A stretch of 64,000 nt of DNA from Prochilodus magdalenae (Eukaryota; Chordata; Actinopteri; Characiformes; Prochilodontidae), in contig JAMWET010000160.1 of assembly GCA_024036415.1 (NCBI GenBank), forward strand, positions 386,501 to 450,500, in the 5' to 3' direction. Below are positions 42,801 to 49,489 of this stretch, piece by piece. Made by a program: the position numbers and the translations under genes. The notes below the pieces were generated by a model, which worked only from the letters and a program-made list of their open reading frames with translations, had not been told where the DNA came from and did no database searches. Numbering within the stretch: the stretch's first letter is position 1; the number at the start of each line of letters is the position of its first letter.

Positions 42801-43868
42801 TGGGCAAGGCCCTTTTCTGTTCTAGCATGACCGTGCCCCAGTGCATAAAGCAAAAAGCAAGGTCCATAAAGCCATGGTCGGGTGAGTTTGGTGTGGAAGC
42901 CCTGTCCTGAACCGCCATTCTAGGGATTACCTAGATGAAAATTCTAGGAGTTGTCTCAGTACTTTTGTTTATATGATGCAATTTACGTTTATGTAGCTAA
43001 TACAGCTGTAGGCGGCGACTATCCACACAAACTCTTTACAGGCTCTCAATCGTTGCTCTGAATCTGTCAGTTCTTGTTATACCAGTTGTTTAGTGTTACA
43101 GAAGTACTAGTACTATGCCCATAATATACTTGTCTCATGCCCCCATCTCTAACGGAAAGAGACAAAAAGTGCAATAAAACAGAGTGCGAGAAGCTGGACA
43201 GACGGAGCTGGTGAACAGTGGCTAAAGGTCAGTATAAAGTGTGTCAATTTCCAGCTTGTTGACTGAGAGCCCAGGATATGAAATCCAGGACGCAACGCCA
43301 GCAGAGGAAGTGTGATTCATGCTGAACCGTTTATTTTCAAGTAGGCTATCAAAATGATGTAGTGTGAACCATTGCTCCACTGAGTGTGCATGTGTGTGTG
43401 GATAAGGGCGTAGGGATAAGTGCCTGTGCACGCTGGGCCATCACCTATTTTTCAACCAGATCCCTCCATTCAGGCCCAAAACAAGTGGAATACCAGAGCA
43501 GCACCCTTTCAATCAGTTCAGAGTGAAACAACCGCTCCCCAACACCCCTCTAGAAACACTGCGGGGTCGCTAAGGGCACCCGCAAGCTGGCCATTGTGCA
43601 ATAGAAGGGAAATAGCTTTATCCACAGCTTTTGTCTGCTGTCATTTGGTCATGCTGATAATGCAGAAACAGTGAAATACTCGCATGGAGCTCACTGCGTT
43701 GCCATTGAGACCCTGCTGCATTCAGCAAGCACAACATCGCTCTCTAACACACAACAAAAGGTTTCTGAGACAATGCGCCACCTCTGGCGCTAAGTGCCGT
43801 GATAGCTGAGGTCAGGGCTAGCAGTGCCGCAGCCGGTAAATTGCCATAGAATCAATACAACACAAGAC

Positions 43869-43932
<64 letters not shown>

Positions 43933-46900
43933 CACATTTCTAACATACAGTATTTTACTGGGTAAATATGAGCAGAAAAAAACAAAGTGAAGGAGAAAAA
44001 TGTATGTATTTAATCTAACTTTGTAACAAATTTAGCCTGAAATATTAAAGAGTTGCTTGAAGTGAAAGGCTAGCCATGTCTAGAACAGTCAGGTAGGTAT
44101 CACCCTTGAACTGCAGTTCCTCTGCATTAAATACTCAGATTTGCATACTTTTCTCTATTCATTTTTTGTTTTTGAAAAGACAAAAATAATATCAGTACAG
44201 TAGCACCAAATACCTAAGTATGAGGATCATCATGCCACCTCTAAATTAGATATAAACCTCAATAAGTCTCTACAAAGTACAGACAACGACATCATGCCAC
44301 CCCTATCCTACACAACAACAAAGCCAAATCCACGCTAGCCTTTTGCTAGTTGCAGCACCATAAGCTGTGGGTCTGTATCATGTCAGAGCCACATATTAGT
44401 CTCATGAGTATGTTATTACAACTCAAATGTCGTTTTATTTTCCAACATTACCCATGCTTTCAATCACTCATCCCTGGAGGCCTGTTTTAGCACAGGTGCG
44501 AATGCAATTTTCCCTGTCTCGCTACAAAGGGGAGCGCAATAAAAAGCTGCGGCCTTTCGGCTCATACTACACCACGACACATCCCTCTGCGTCATCACAA
44601 TTTCCCAGCAGTGGAGGGTGGAAGAAGGGTGACTGTGTGTGTGTGTGAGATGTGAGAGCATCCATGTGGTTTAGTGTCCGCTTTTATCGGGCGCCATGCT
44701 AGAACACAATAAAATAGCAAATCCCCGTCTAATACGGGAGGGGCCTGGACAGTCAAGGCCAGCATGGCGCATTCCAACACGTACTCTGGTAAATCGTCTG
44801 GGTTTGACCTGCTATAGTTTGAGTGTCATGTTGTTGTTTTTTTTTAAGCCCACCTCAGCTGTTTCTCCCATTAAAGAACCTGTAATGCTGAGTGACTATA
44901 TGCAAGTGCACTCATACACATTCATTAAGGCACAGCTGCAATAAGGTAAAAGTGCTTATAGAGGCAAACAATTAAACCAACAGCAACATTATTTGAGTCG
45001 AAACCTGAATCATACAACTGTGCAATACAACATGCACATACACCAGTGCTGTCTCTACTGAATATGCTAGGCTGAAAGATTTGGCTTATCTGATGGACTT
45101 CATTTTCTTCCAGCAAGTAAGCAGAGAAGATGAAGACTGTTCTACTGTGCTAACCAAAATGATTGAACTTCATAGTTTTAAGCAGGGCTTTTCTATGGAT
45201 CTCAAAAATGGCAATTTCATAGAAGAAGGAAAAATCATTAAATATAAACACATATTAAGAATGATGTAAAAAGCATATTATGTGCAGAAAGTCCAAAAGA
45301 AAGATTCCAATGCTTCCAAGATGGTCCATCTACAAAATCATGAACATTTCTGTAATCTGACCTATATCCTAGTTTGTGCACACACCAGTGCTGTCTTTAT
45401 TAAATACATACCTAATTCAGTACTAATACTCTATTGATTAGTTTTGATTCACAGAGTAATTAGAGTTTTTACATTTAAACAACCATTGAAAGTTTTTTTA
45501 AAAAAAATAATATCTGCACTATTTTATATGTATATACAATATATGTTTAATATGTTAAACTTAAAACCGTACTAAAGAAATTATGTACAAATATTTGCAT
45601 ATGACTGTGGACCAGAGGTCACAAACCACCCTCCTGAGGACCTACGTACGTGAAGATTTCAAACAAGTCTAACATAACTCACTCAGCTAACCGAAGACTT
45701 CTGAAGGAACCATTTGATAAATCAGCCTGGTTTGATTAGGGTTACAGTTAAAGTCTGCTGGAAGGTAGATCTTCTGGAGCAGGGTTTGTGATCATTGTTA
45801 TAGGCATTGTGACCGCTGGATCTCATTATCACCACTGTAAAGAAATCTGAGTTAGAGGGGTTTTTCTACCAAGTGACATCAAACCACACTGATCAAACAT
45901 TTAAAGCTCAGAAATATAAATATATCTGAGCAATCTCCTTTAGCGCCAATAACGCACACAAGTGGACGTGTTCCTAGAGCTCTATTAATTACGGGTTAAA
46001 GAGTCTATCGGAAATAAACCAAACATGCATAAACATCATAAAAAACAAAAACACAGAGCTCAGCAATCATTCTGGCATTTACATAAAAAGGGAAGATGGA
46101 AAATTTGTACCTATATTCCAACACCCTTCTCCTTTGGGAATACCAAGCTTACTCTAAATCCACTTTTGTTAGCCATGAAGGGCTGAGTCTGAATCTTCCC
46201 TCATACTGCCAGCAGCCTGATTAAAGATAACAACCCCCAAAGCACCTCTTCCTTAATCCCCTATAAATAAATGAAAGGAACTCTACATCTTGTCAGGGCC
46301 GTACTGAACTCACCAAGGTCTCTCCCTCGCTCTGGTAATAAGGAAAGAGCCGTGATTGATTCCATGACTCCGCTCCTCGCACACTTAATTAAAACAAACT
46401 AATTGGTGGCCCGGGTTCAAAGACTGTATTTAATCAGCAGCACAACTTTTTAGGCCTCAATGTGTTGCCGAGGCCAGCTTCCACTGCCCTGAGCTCCTGC
46501 ACGCCGATGAATGTATCCCATTCATTCTTCAAGACAGGGTCGACTACTGCACCACTTAAACACTCCCAGTCAATGTTCCTCTGCTTGAGAAAACTAAATG
46601 TTACACATCTGTTAAATGGAACAGCTATTTCACTTTGCAGTCGTTTGCAAAGGATTATCTGGCCACAAAAAGATTCATCAGTATTTCTTTGGGAACGAGT
46701 GCTCAGAGGCCTGATTTACAATGGGCTAAGTGGTGTGTCATTAGTTCTACGTTTAGCGAGACTGTTAAGGTTTCACAGTATTATCTTAAGTTTGAAATAT
46801 TATAATGACAAGAAATGTGGCCAGAGATGGGAATTATCAGCTTTACATGAGAACAAAGACACAATAAAGACACTTTTGAGAAAATTGTTTACAGGTATTC

Positions 46901-47603
46901 TTCTCGGTAGTAAGAGTACCTTTGCTTAAGCTGTATTTGGAATAGATTCATTTATCAAGGCGGATGTCTGTAATTAAACTTCTACATAATTTTTTAATGA
47001 TAAATGTTCCTAAAGTTTCTAGCAGCTATAATCTTCTACAAATCTGGATGTTTATGTCGCATCTGGGCATGGAAAACTAAACGTTCTGCATATTGTAAAT
47101 ATTCATACTAGTACTGGCCAACAATTGCCTATTTAATCAGCTTTAAAGATTTCGCTTTTCTGATGGACTTTATTTTCTTCCAACTAGTGCTTTCTCAAAG
47201 TAGACAAGGTTGGAGACAAATTCTACCAGACTAAAAAACGATGGCTGTGAAACTCTTCATTGTTTTGAGAATGGTTTTATGTCGATCCAGTCATTGTCCA
47301 AACACAAGCATCTCCAAAATGAGATCTTTAATGAATCAGAAACCAATGAGCAGCAAACTAACAAAACAATAGGAATTCATAATCCATGAGCAAGAGCGAA
47401 AGCCATGTCATGCCTCATAGTGTGCATACGTGCATGAGAACTCACTGTTATGCGTTCATCTCTGTCGTCTACGTTGACGCCGTCTTTCTTCCAGGAGATG
47501 GTTGGTTCTGGATGACCACGAGGGGGCTGGCACTCCATCACTGCTGGCTCACCCGCTGCCACCATCACATCACTGGGGTTCTGCCTGAACTCATCACGGA
47601 GAA
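2552..47603 (-). CDS. robo1: robo1, Roundabout 1 axon-guidance receptor (partial, 18 exons)
   Basis: Single-pass membrane receptor that binds Slit proteins through its N-terminal Ig domains and signals growth-cone repulsion through its cytoplasmic tail. Eighteen exons on the minus strand join in phase into 845 codons: Ig2, Ig3, Ig4, Ig5, three fibronectin type III domains, a transmembrane helix and the start of the tail. Each of the four Ig domains keeps its cysteine pair and its core tryptophan. The assignment to Robo1 over Robo2 or Robo3 rests on the tail segments [19 protein letters not shown] and [19 protein letters not shown], which match my memory of mammalian Robo1 closely. Both ends are outside the window: signal peptide and Ig1 above 64000, CC1-CC3 motifs and stop codon below 1. 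No promoter or polyA site is in view. The coordinates span all exons; the coding sequence is the join of the exon entries below. Confidence 0.96.
2707..4290 (-). other. robo1 intron, 1.6 kb
   Basis: Unique-looking intronic sequence. I see no further exon, transposon or notable repeat. Confidence 0.7.
4291..4333 (-). CDS. robo1: robo1 exon: 43-nt cytoplasmic exon
   Basis: 43 bp, phase 1 in and phase 2 out. It codes [13 protein letters not shown], against [13 protein letters not shown] in mammalian Robo1 as I recall it. The acceptor follows tttgcactgcag and the donor is GTGAGT. Its asymmetric phases mean it cannot be skipped alone without a frameshift. Confidence 0.94.
4334..6698 (-). other. 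robo1 intron, 2.4 kb
   Basis: Non-coding. The right part (6059-6276) holds the first copy of a duplicated segment whose partner lies in the next intron. The stretch around 5780-5960 is relatively GC-rich and unlike the surrounding AT-rich intron, but I can assign no function to it. Confidence 0.7.
6059..6276. repeat. Local direct duplication, copy 1
   Basis: Aligns with 6970-7210 in the same orientation, sharing blocks such as gctgtccactgtga, agtgagtgaggtta, cagttaaact and ctaaaccctgc, with small insertions and many substitutions. By eye roughly three quarters of positions agree. The two copies flank the 27-nt robo1 exon. Confidence 0.75.
6699..6725 (-). CDS. robo1: robo1 exon: 27-nt cytoplasmic mini-exon
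   Basis: 27 bp, phase 1 in and phase 1 out. Joined across its boundaries it codes V-P-S-F-T-F-T-P-T, the same stretch that follows the membrane exon in mammalian Robo1. The acceptor follows ttggatctgcag and the donor is GTAAGC. Because it is symmetric, skipping it keeps the frame, so it could be a cassette exon. It lies between two copies of a local duplication (6059-6276 and 6970-7210). Confidence 0.93.
6970..7210. repeat. Local direct duplication, copy 2
   Basis: Partner of 6059-6276, about 0.9 kb away in the same orientation. The intervening DNA, including the 27-nt exon, does not appear to be duplicated. Confidence 0.75.
8396..8419. repeat. (AAT)n microsatellite
   Basis: Eight AAT/ATA units followed by an imperfect continuation to about 8430. 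Confidence 0.9.
9905..9959 (+). mobile_element. SINE-like tail fragment
   Basis: The motif gtaagtctctctggataagag followed by a short A-rich end resembles the conserved 3' tail shared by many fish SINEs and L2-type LINEs. Only the tail is convincing; no tRNA-like head was identified. Confidence 0.35.
10186..10389 (-). CDS. robo1: robo1 exon: juxtamembrane stalk and transmembrane helix
   Basis: 204 bp, phase 1 in and phase 1 out. It starts with a short stalk ([15 protein letters not shown]), then [11 protein letters not shown], the membrane helix ([18 protein letters not shown]) and the basic stop-transfer run R-H-R-K-K-R, ending T-S-Y-A-G-I-R-K. The helix and its flanks match Robo1 as I recall it; the first dozen stalk residues do not resemble the mammalian ones. 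The acceptor follows ctctggcacag and the donor is GTACAG. Confidence 0.97.
11794..11998 (+). repeat. Unclassified dispersed repeat, copy A
   Basis: Shares ccatagtgtgaa, ttgcaggtg.atg.aagc and cagctg..ttcatgctt with 32650-32795 in the same orientation, and both end in taggta.gttta. The flanking sequence back to about 11160 may belong to the same transposon, but I cannot name the family. Confidence 0.5.
12020..12513 (+). mobile_element. Non-LTR retrotransposon 3' end (CR1/L2-like)
   Basis: A short coding-like remnant (c-a-a-c-c-a-g-a-c-a-c-a-g-a region near 12110, then stop) is followed by a T-rich 3' UTR and ends cttggccaataaacctaat then tctgattc, the typical tail of teleost CR1/L2-type LINEs. 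5'-truncated; orientation opposite to robo1. Confidence 0.5.
13716..13887 (-). CDS. robo1: robo1 exon: second half of FN3-3
   Basis: 172 bp, phase 0 in and phase 1 out. It codes [17 protein letters not shown] (two sequons, N-E-S and N-R-T), then [15 protein letters not shown] and G-V-K-S-D-L-T. The acceptor follows ctgaatactcag and the donor is GTGAGT. Confidence 0.97.
13888..15325 (-). other. robo1 intron, 1.4 kb
   Basis: I see nothing beyond ordinary intronic sequence. Confidence 0.7.
15326..15447 (-). CDS. robo1: robo1 exon: first half of FN3-3
   Basis: 122 bp, phase 1 in and phase 0 out. It codes [14 protein letters not shown], an N-G-T sequon, and the FN3 tryptophan ([10 protein letters not shown]), ending V-Q-E-Y-R. 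The acceptor follows tgttttctcag and the donor is GTGAGG. Confidence 0.96.
16952..17000. repeat. (CA)n microsatellite
   Basis: About 24 uninterrupted AC units. Confidence 0.97.
17560..17960. repeat. Degraded fish dispersed repeat
   Basis: Motifs such as ggccactttattaggtt, gagcactttgtagatctacaa and gggtggtggatcattgc match a repeat I remember as common in otophysan fish genomes. Class not established. A shorter related piece lies at 21165-21300. Confidence 0.45.
18102..18336 (-). CDS. robo1: robo1 exon: main part of FN3-2
   Basis: 235 bp, the longest exon here, phase 0 in and phase 1 out. It codes [16 protein letters not shown], then [10 protein letters not shown] and [13 protein letters not shown], ending K-T-L-E-E. 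The acceptor follows tttgtctgtag and the donor is GTAAGG. Confidence 0.97.
18540..19140 (-). pseudogene. Decayed Tc1-like transposase
   Basis: On the minus strand the stretch around 18600-18640 translates to [12 protein letters not shown], a core signature of Tc1 transposases (usually G-G-G-S-V-M-V-W-G-C). Upstream, [14 protein letters not shown] resembles the helix-turn-helix region. Stops and frameshifts interrupt it, and no terminal repeats were found. It lies in a robo1 intron in the same orientation as the gene. Confidence 0.55.
20605..20657. repeat. AT-only low-complexity patch
   Basis: Alternating ataata and tatata units without any G or C. Confidence 0.85.
20840..20961 (-). CDS. robo1: robo1 exon: FN3-1/FN3-2 linker and start of FN3-2
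   Basis: 122 bp, phase 1 in and phase 0 out. It codes [19 protein letters not shown], then H-L-H-N-P-T-I-L and R-V-Q-W-T. The acceptor follows gtgcatgcag. The donor is GTGAGT; placing it after ACC keeps the phase and lets the next exon begin V-E-Q-Q. Confidence 0.95.
20962..21745 (-). other. robo1 intron, 0.8 kb
   Basis: Contains a short copy (about 21165-21300) of the repeat also seen at 17560-17960. Otherwise nothing seen. Confidence 0.65.
21165..21300. repeat. Short copy of the 17560 repeat family
   Basis: Contains gtttattaggca.gt, actgactgtagcccatctgtttctgc, an order of motifs shared with the family seen at 17560-17960. Confidence 0.35.
21746..21912 (-). CDS. robo1: robo1 exon: second half of FN3-1
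   Basis: 167 bp, phase 2 in and phase 1 out. It codes [14 protein letters not shown], then [20 protein letters not shown] and S-D-P-S-P-I-S-D, the typical FN3 F-G strand region. The acceptor follows ctttcctgcag and the donor is GTGAGT. Confidence 0.97.
21913..22218 (-). other. robo1 intron, 306 bp
   Basis: I see nothing beyond splice sites and AT-rich sequence. Confidence 0.7.
22219..22387 (-). CDS. robo1: robo1 exon: linker and first half of FN3-1
   Basis: 169 bp, phase 1 in and phase 2 out. It codes the Ig5-FN3 linker [15 protein letters not shown], then P-S-K-P-E-V-T-D-V and the FN3 tryptophan ([10 protein letters not shown]), ending S-Y-I-I-E-G-F. The acceptor follows cattctgtctcag and the donor is GTACCT. 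Confidence 0.96.
22572..22653 (-). CDS. robo1: robo1 exon: second half of Ig5
   Basis: 82 bp, phase 0 in and phase 1 out. It codes L-G-D-T-G-M and the F-strand cysteine in [14 protein letters not shown], ending Y-L-E-V-Q. The acceptor follows ttttgacacag and the donor is GTACTG. It is separated from the first FN3 exon by only 184 bp. Confidence 0.96.
22654..25010 (-). other. robo1 intron, 2.4 kb
   Basis: Contains a (CA)n microsatellite (23535-23576). No exon or recognisable transposon seen. Confidence 0.7.
23535..23576. repeat. (CA)n microsatellite
   Basis: About 20 CA units. Confidence 0.97.
25011..25207 (-). CDS. robo1: robo1 exon: first half of Ig5
   Basis: 197 bp, phase 1 in and phase 0 out. 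It codes [15 protein letters not shown] (an N-glycosylation sequon), the Ig5 cysteine (V-L-G-C-Q-A-T-G) and tryptophan (I-L-W-R-K-D-G), ending A-L-Q-I-R-Y-A-K. The acceptor is ttatttcag and the donor GTATGG. On the transcribed strand the acceptor is preceded by a roughly 50-nt (TC)n tract. Joined directly to the preceding exon it reads T-D-N-R-P-P-P. Confidence 0.97.
25227..25278. repeat. (GA)n tract next to the Ig5 acceptor
   Basis: About 25 GA units with one interruption. On the transcribed (minus) strand this is a (TC)n tract ending about 20 nt before the AG of the Ig5 exon, so it extends that exon's polypyrimidine tract. Confidence 0.95.
25315..25445 (+). mobile_element. SINE-like fragment
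   Basis: Contains ctaccgcatttaacccatc, ggggggcagtgagcacagg and gcccggagtggtgggc, motifs I associate with a short interspersed repeat of teleosts. Family not established. Confidence 0.35.
25458..25950. repeat. Duplicated unit embedded in a GA/CAGA-rich tract
   Basis: A unit of about 75 bp (ggtgccaggttgtgtc...gactc-like...ggttccccaac) occurs at 25458-25532 and again at 25679-25756 with few differences. Each copy is followed by long imperfect (GA)n and (GACA)n runs. ORFs across the region are low-complexity artefacts. Confidence 0.8.
26299..26321. repeat. Short (CA)n run
   Basis: About 11 CA units. Confidence 0.9.
27130..27545 (+). pseudogene. Decayed Tc1-like transposase, C-terminal half
   Basis: Translates to [16 protein letters not shown] then [26 protein letters not shown], matching the Tc1 consensus around the second and third catalytic acidic residues (H-D-N-A-P-V-H-K and S-P-D-L-N-P-I-E-x-L-W). 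Stops and frame changes show it is dead. The 5' half is missing. Confidence 0.65.
27745..27916 (-). CDS. robo1: robo1 exon: second half of Ig4
   Basis: 172 bp, phase 0 in and phase 1 out (57 codons plus one base). It codes [18 protein letters not shown], then G-D-L-T-I-T and the F-strand cysteine in [12 protein letters not shown], ending L-L-E-V-T-D. The acceptor follows ctcggtgcag and the donor is GTAAGA. In mammals the regulated microexon e6b lies directly after this exon. Confidence 0.96.
27917..29843 (-). other. robo1 intron, 1.9 kb
   Basis: I see no exon, transposon or notable repeat. Confidence 0.65.
29844..29968 (-). CDS. robo1: robo1 exon: first half of Ig4
   Basis: 125 bp, phase 1 in and phase 0 out. 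It codes [13 protein letters not shown], the Ig4 cysteine (T-F-Q-C-E-A-T-G) and tryptophan ([10 protein letters not shown]). The acceptor follows cactcttgcag. The donor GTAAGA runs straight into a (GA)n stretch on the transcribed strand (plus-strand CT repeat at about 29828-29841). Confidence 0.96.
30625..30650. repeat. Short perfect inverted repeat
   Basis: Nine-base arms tgtcaaaag and cttttgaca separated by an eight-base loop, within a relatively GC-rich, complex stretch of intron. Confidence 0.85.
31305..31407. repeat. Compound (CA)n/(CG)n microsatellite
   Basis: Begins with mixed cacgcg units (31311-31345) and continues as an uninterrupted CA array to 31407. The alternating purine-pyrimidine sequence with CG steps is of the type that can adopt Z-DNA. 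Confidence 0.95.
32650..32795 (+). repeat. Unclassified dispersed repeat, copy B
   Basis: Related to 11794-11998 in the same orientation; shorter by an internal deletion of about 60 bp. Confidence 0.5.
34172..34199. repeat. Short perfect hairpin
   Basis: Ten-base arms (tgaaaagccc and gggcttttca) around an eight-base A-rich loop. Confidence 0.85.
35481..35575. repeat. AT-rich low-complexity patch
   Basis: Repeated attata/tataat words with almost no G or C. Confidence 0.8.
35671..36032. mobile_element. MITE-like element with TA flanks (Tc1/mariner type)
   Basis: The left end cagtcgtgtgcaaatgttgg and the reverse complement of the right end (cagatgcattacaaaggttg) are similar imperfect terminal inverted repeats, both starting CAG, and each end is flanked by TA. 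At 362 bp without coding capacity this fits a non-autonomous Tc1/mariner element. Confidence 0.55.
36281..36408 (-). CDS. robo1: robo1 exon: second half of Ig3
   Basis: 128 bp, phase 2 in and phase 1 out. It codes [21 protein letters not shown] and the F-strand cysteine in [14 protein letters not shown]. The acceptor follows tgttcag and the donor is GTGAGA. The 125-bp intron separating it from the preceding exon is the smallest in the window. Confidence 0.96.
36534..36672 (-). CDS. robo1: robo1 exon: first half of Ig3
   Basis: 139 bp, phase 1 in and phase 2 out. It codes R-P-S-F-V-R-K-P-S, the Ig3 cysteine (F-R-C-E-A-Q-G-D-P) and tryptophan ([13 protein letters not shown]). The acceptor follows gctcacag; the donor is GTACGA, chosen by phase because the last codon (arginine) is completed by the first base of the next exon only 125 bp away. 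Confidence 0.96.
36673..38620 (-). other. robo1 intron, 1.9 kb
   Basis: Contains T-rich low-complexity DNA near 37775-37803 and a four-copy minisatellite (38230-38330). A stretch near 36880-37140 translates to S-P-D-L-N-I, weakly like a Tc1 transposase tail. Confidence 0.65.
38230..38330. repeat. Four-copy minisatellite
   Basis: Four copies of gtgtgtctcgctagt (the second starting gtgtctcg) joined by A-rich spacers of variable length. The CTCGCTAGT core is unchanged in all four; only the GT and A runs vary. Confidence 0.9.
38621..38741 (-). CDS. robo1: robo1 exon: second half of Ig2
   Basis: 121 bp, phase 0 in and phase 1 out (40 codons plus one base). It codes [19 protein letters not shown] and the F-strand cysteine in [10 protein letters not shown], ending A-E-L-T-V-L. 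The acceptor is ...gccatag and the donor GTATGAAC. It is too short and lacks a start codon, so simple ORF searches miss it; the phase and the Ig motif identify it. Confidence 0.96.
39068..39130. repeat. (GT)n microsatellite
   Basis: Imperfect at the start, then about 19 uninterrupted GT units. Confidence 0.95.
39240..39302. repeat. (CA)n microsatellite
   Basis: About 31 CA units, only 110 bp from the (GT)n array at 39068-39130. The two arrays are reverse complements of each other. Confidence 0.97.
39799..39860. repeat. (AT)n microsatellite
   Basis: About 30 AT units, ending a few bases before the MITE-like element at 39866. Confidence 0.97.
39866..40364. mobile_element. MITE-like element with 31-bp terminal inverted repeats and TA duplication
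   Basis: The left end caggggttgggcaatgcaac continues to cacctg; the right end read in reverse is caggggctggacaatgaaac, also continuing to cacctg. The arms agree at all but three or so of 31 positions. Both ends are flanked by TA (39864-39865 and 40365-40366). The 499-bp body carries no intact ORF. This is a non-autonomous Tc1/mariner-type element. Confidence 0.8.
40703..41082. repeat. Interleaved inverted repeats with a direct-repeat pair
   Basis: Arm A (about 40703-40779) is inverted as A' (about 40881-40957) with a few mismatches. Arm B (40805-40876) is inverted as B' (40962-41033) with all 72 bases identical. The order is A-B-A'-B', so the two palindromes overlap. A 24-base direct repeat starting catgcttaagc lies at 40788-40811 and 41059-41082. 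Confidence 0.9.
42220..42920 (+). pseudogene. Decayed Tc1-like transposase
   Basis: Read across frames, the plus strand gives [10 protein letters not shown] (helix-turn-helix), [30 protein letters not shown] (first catalytic region), P-S-V-P-V-K-G, then A-P-V-H-K-A and E-F-G-V-E-A-L. These are consecutive blocks of a Tc1 transposase. Several stops and frameshifts make it a dead copy; terminal inverted repeats were not identified. Confidence 0.75.
43870..43929. repeat. Poly(A) followed by (TA)n
   Basis: A run of about 19 A, then about 20 TA units. Confidence 0.95.
45045..45260. repeat. Dispersed repeat, copy 1
   Basis: Shares aaagattt.gctt.tctgatggactt.attttcttcca with 47139-47290 in the same orientation, followed by weaker similarity (gaa.ttcat.gtttt). 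Class unknown. Confidence 0.5.
45600..45800. repeat. Degraded fish dispersed repeat
   Basis: The segment ending ggaaggtagatcttctggagcaggg resembles a very common fish interspersed repeat with the form g.a.gtagatct.c.ggagcaggg. Class not established. Confidence 0.35.
47139..47290. repeat. Dispersed repeat, copy 2
   Basis: Related to 45045-45260. It lies about 150 bp downstream of the Ig2 exon donor on the transcribed strand. Confidence 0.45.
47446..47603 (-). CDS. robo1: robo1 exon: first half of Ig2
   Basis: 158 bp, entering with two bases of a split codon and leaving in phase 0. It codes [12 protein letters not shown] then the Ig2 B-strand cysteine ([10 protein letters not shown]) and core tryptophan (I-S-W-K-K-D). 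The acceptor follows ctgtttgcag and the donor is GTGAGT. It ends in D-D-R-D-E-R-I-T and is completed by the exon at 38621. The phase at its upstream edge implies an Ig1 exon ending one base into a codon, which is not in the window. Confidence 0.97.
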
Positions 47604-49259
47604 CTGCAAACAGACACACAATTAGTACTTTGTGAGGGCTTTTTTTTTTTTTTTTTTTAACCTCAGCAACTGTTTGGAAAAATTTGCGACACAACAGAGC
47701 CAGACTCTTGGCTCGGCAACATGTAAAACTGGTATTCCTACATGAATGTTACAGACAATTTGCAATGATCAAAACCAGCATTGGGACTGTAAATCCAGAT
47801 GAACTGCAGCTGACTTGCTGCACAACAACTGACATTTGCTTAGCACTAAGCAGCTTGTCTCAGTTTCAGCAGCATTATTCCAGTCATCAGATTTAAATGC
47901 ATAAACAAAACTATCTGCTGTGTAGAGACCGTCTTGTCACTAACTGTTAAACACTGCTAAAGTGCAGAGCTGGCGTTAGACGCTGTGTTGAGATAAGGAA
48001 GTGTTTTTAAAGAACAGTGAGATCTCACTGAGGCGATGTCAACAGCACAGGATGTGCATTTGCATCAACACACAGGCATCTTAAAAAAAAAAAAAAAAAA
48101 ACTCAACATTTGGACTCCTCTGAGTTTACTGGGGTATTCCTCTCACGCCCCTGGACCTGCTCCCGTCTCTTCCACCATCCTCTGTCTCAGATCAAAGCAA
48201 GGCGTTCTCTAAGTAACCTGAACTCCTGACTGCCTGCAAATTCCTTCAAGCCTGTAAGCACTTAATTGGCCATAAGATCCCACTTTCTGTTGCTTGTAAC
48301 AGCACAGCAGGCCCAGCTCTCCCACCACTTCTTTTAGAAGAAAAAGGTAACAGCATCCGAACTTCAGTAAAAAGGAAAGTGTTCTGGGAGTGCAGGCAGA
48401 GAAACATATCCTCCTGCTCTATTATCCTGACCTGACACTGTCCTTACTCTACATTATAAATCACCATAATGTTCATACAACATGTCTTCAGATGAGCCAA
48501 GATCATTTACACCTCGGAAAATCCATAACAAAGAAGGTGCTGTTTTCAGAGAGATGCAGAAATGCATTGTCAATATAAGCGTGTCACTGTGCATGGACTT
48601 CCAACATACTGCAAACAGCAGTATAAATACACAACTAATAACCAATCAAGAAGAAGGAAAAACCATTCTAAACATCTAATGTATGTTAAAGTAAGAATGT
48701 TTTATTTTGAATAATATTGGAGAATTTCTATTGATCCCTTCATCATGAAACAAACACATGATGGTAAAAGCAGCAAAGAAGCATTAAAAAATATAATTAC
48801 AATTAAAACTCTGCATACCTAGCTTCAAACATGGAGCACTCATTGCTGTCAAGTTAGTGAATAATATGAGCCCCCTATTTTGAGACAGGAAATACCAGAC
48901 AAGCACTGCTATGTGTGAGAACAGTGAGAACAGCACACAGAGGAGGAATATGAAGCATATAATCTAATGATGATTTCAAATCTGCACAGAGATTCTACAT
49001 GTCACACTGCAGTGAGGCTTCCTGAGGGAGCTGTGACAGGCCTGTATGAAATACCATTATTTTAATTGTAATTGTGAAGCTTAATCATGTTTTTGTTCAC
49101 TTATCTTCATCTCGTTTTGTGCATTTATTTATTTATTTATTGATTGATCATCTGGACAACAACGAAAACAGGAGTATCTCATAATGCCAAAGACAACAAA
49201 CCAGGCATGGTCTTTAAAGTGTGTTTTTACAGAAGCTACAGATTTCAGCATTTATCTGA

Positions 49260-49480
49260 AAGAGCTGTTTTGTTGGTGATACGTACATATACACGCATAC
49301 TCAGTATTTAGTGTGGCCCTCTGTTGTTTCATGTTTTGCTTTCAGAAATCTGCAGGTAAATGTTTCCACACTTCCAAAGTTCAGTCTTAGAAGATGGTTT
49401 ATTTCTTGCTTCTCATGACCTAATCTCAAACAAACTCCAAGATGCTAAGGTCTGAGGGTGGCCAGTCCATTGTTCCATAT
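49260..49480 (-). mobile_element. Tc1-like remnant
   Basis: Contains ctgagggtggccagtccattgttc-like sequence, the reverse of a Tc1 transposase C-terminal block. Frames are broken and no ends were found. Confidence 0.35.
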
Positions 49481-49489
49481 ACAGTAAGC

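Larger units (their letters stand above)
38742..47445 (-). other. robo1 intron, 8.7 kb, repeat-rich
   Basis: Holds three long dinucleotide arrays (39068-39130, 39240-39302, 39799-39860), a TA-flanked MITE-like element (39866-40364), interleaved inverted repeats (40703-41082), a decayed Tc1-like transposase (about 42220-42920), a poly(A)/(TA)n tract (43870-43929) and several dispersed repeats (45045-45260, 45600-45800, 47139-47290). No exon seen. Confidence 0.7.

Noticed and set aside
46462..46929. 155-codon plus-strand ORF
   Set aside because: No recognisable domain, no codon pattern of a real gene, and it lies in a robo1 intron on the opposite strand.
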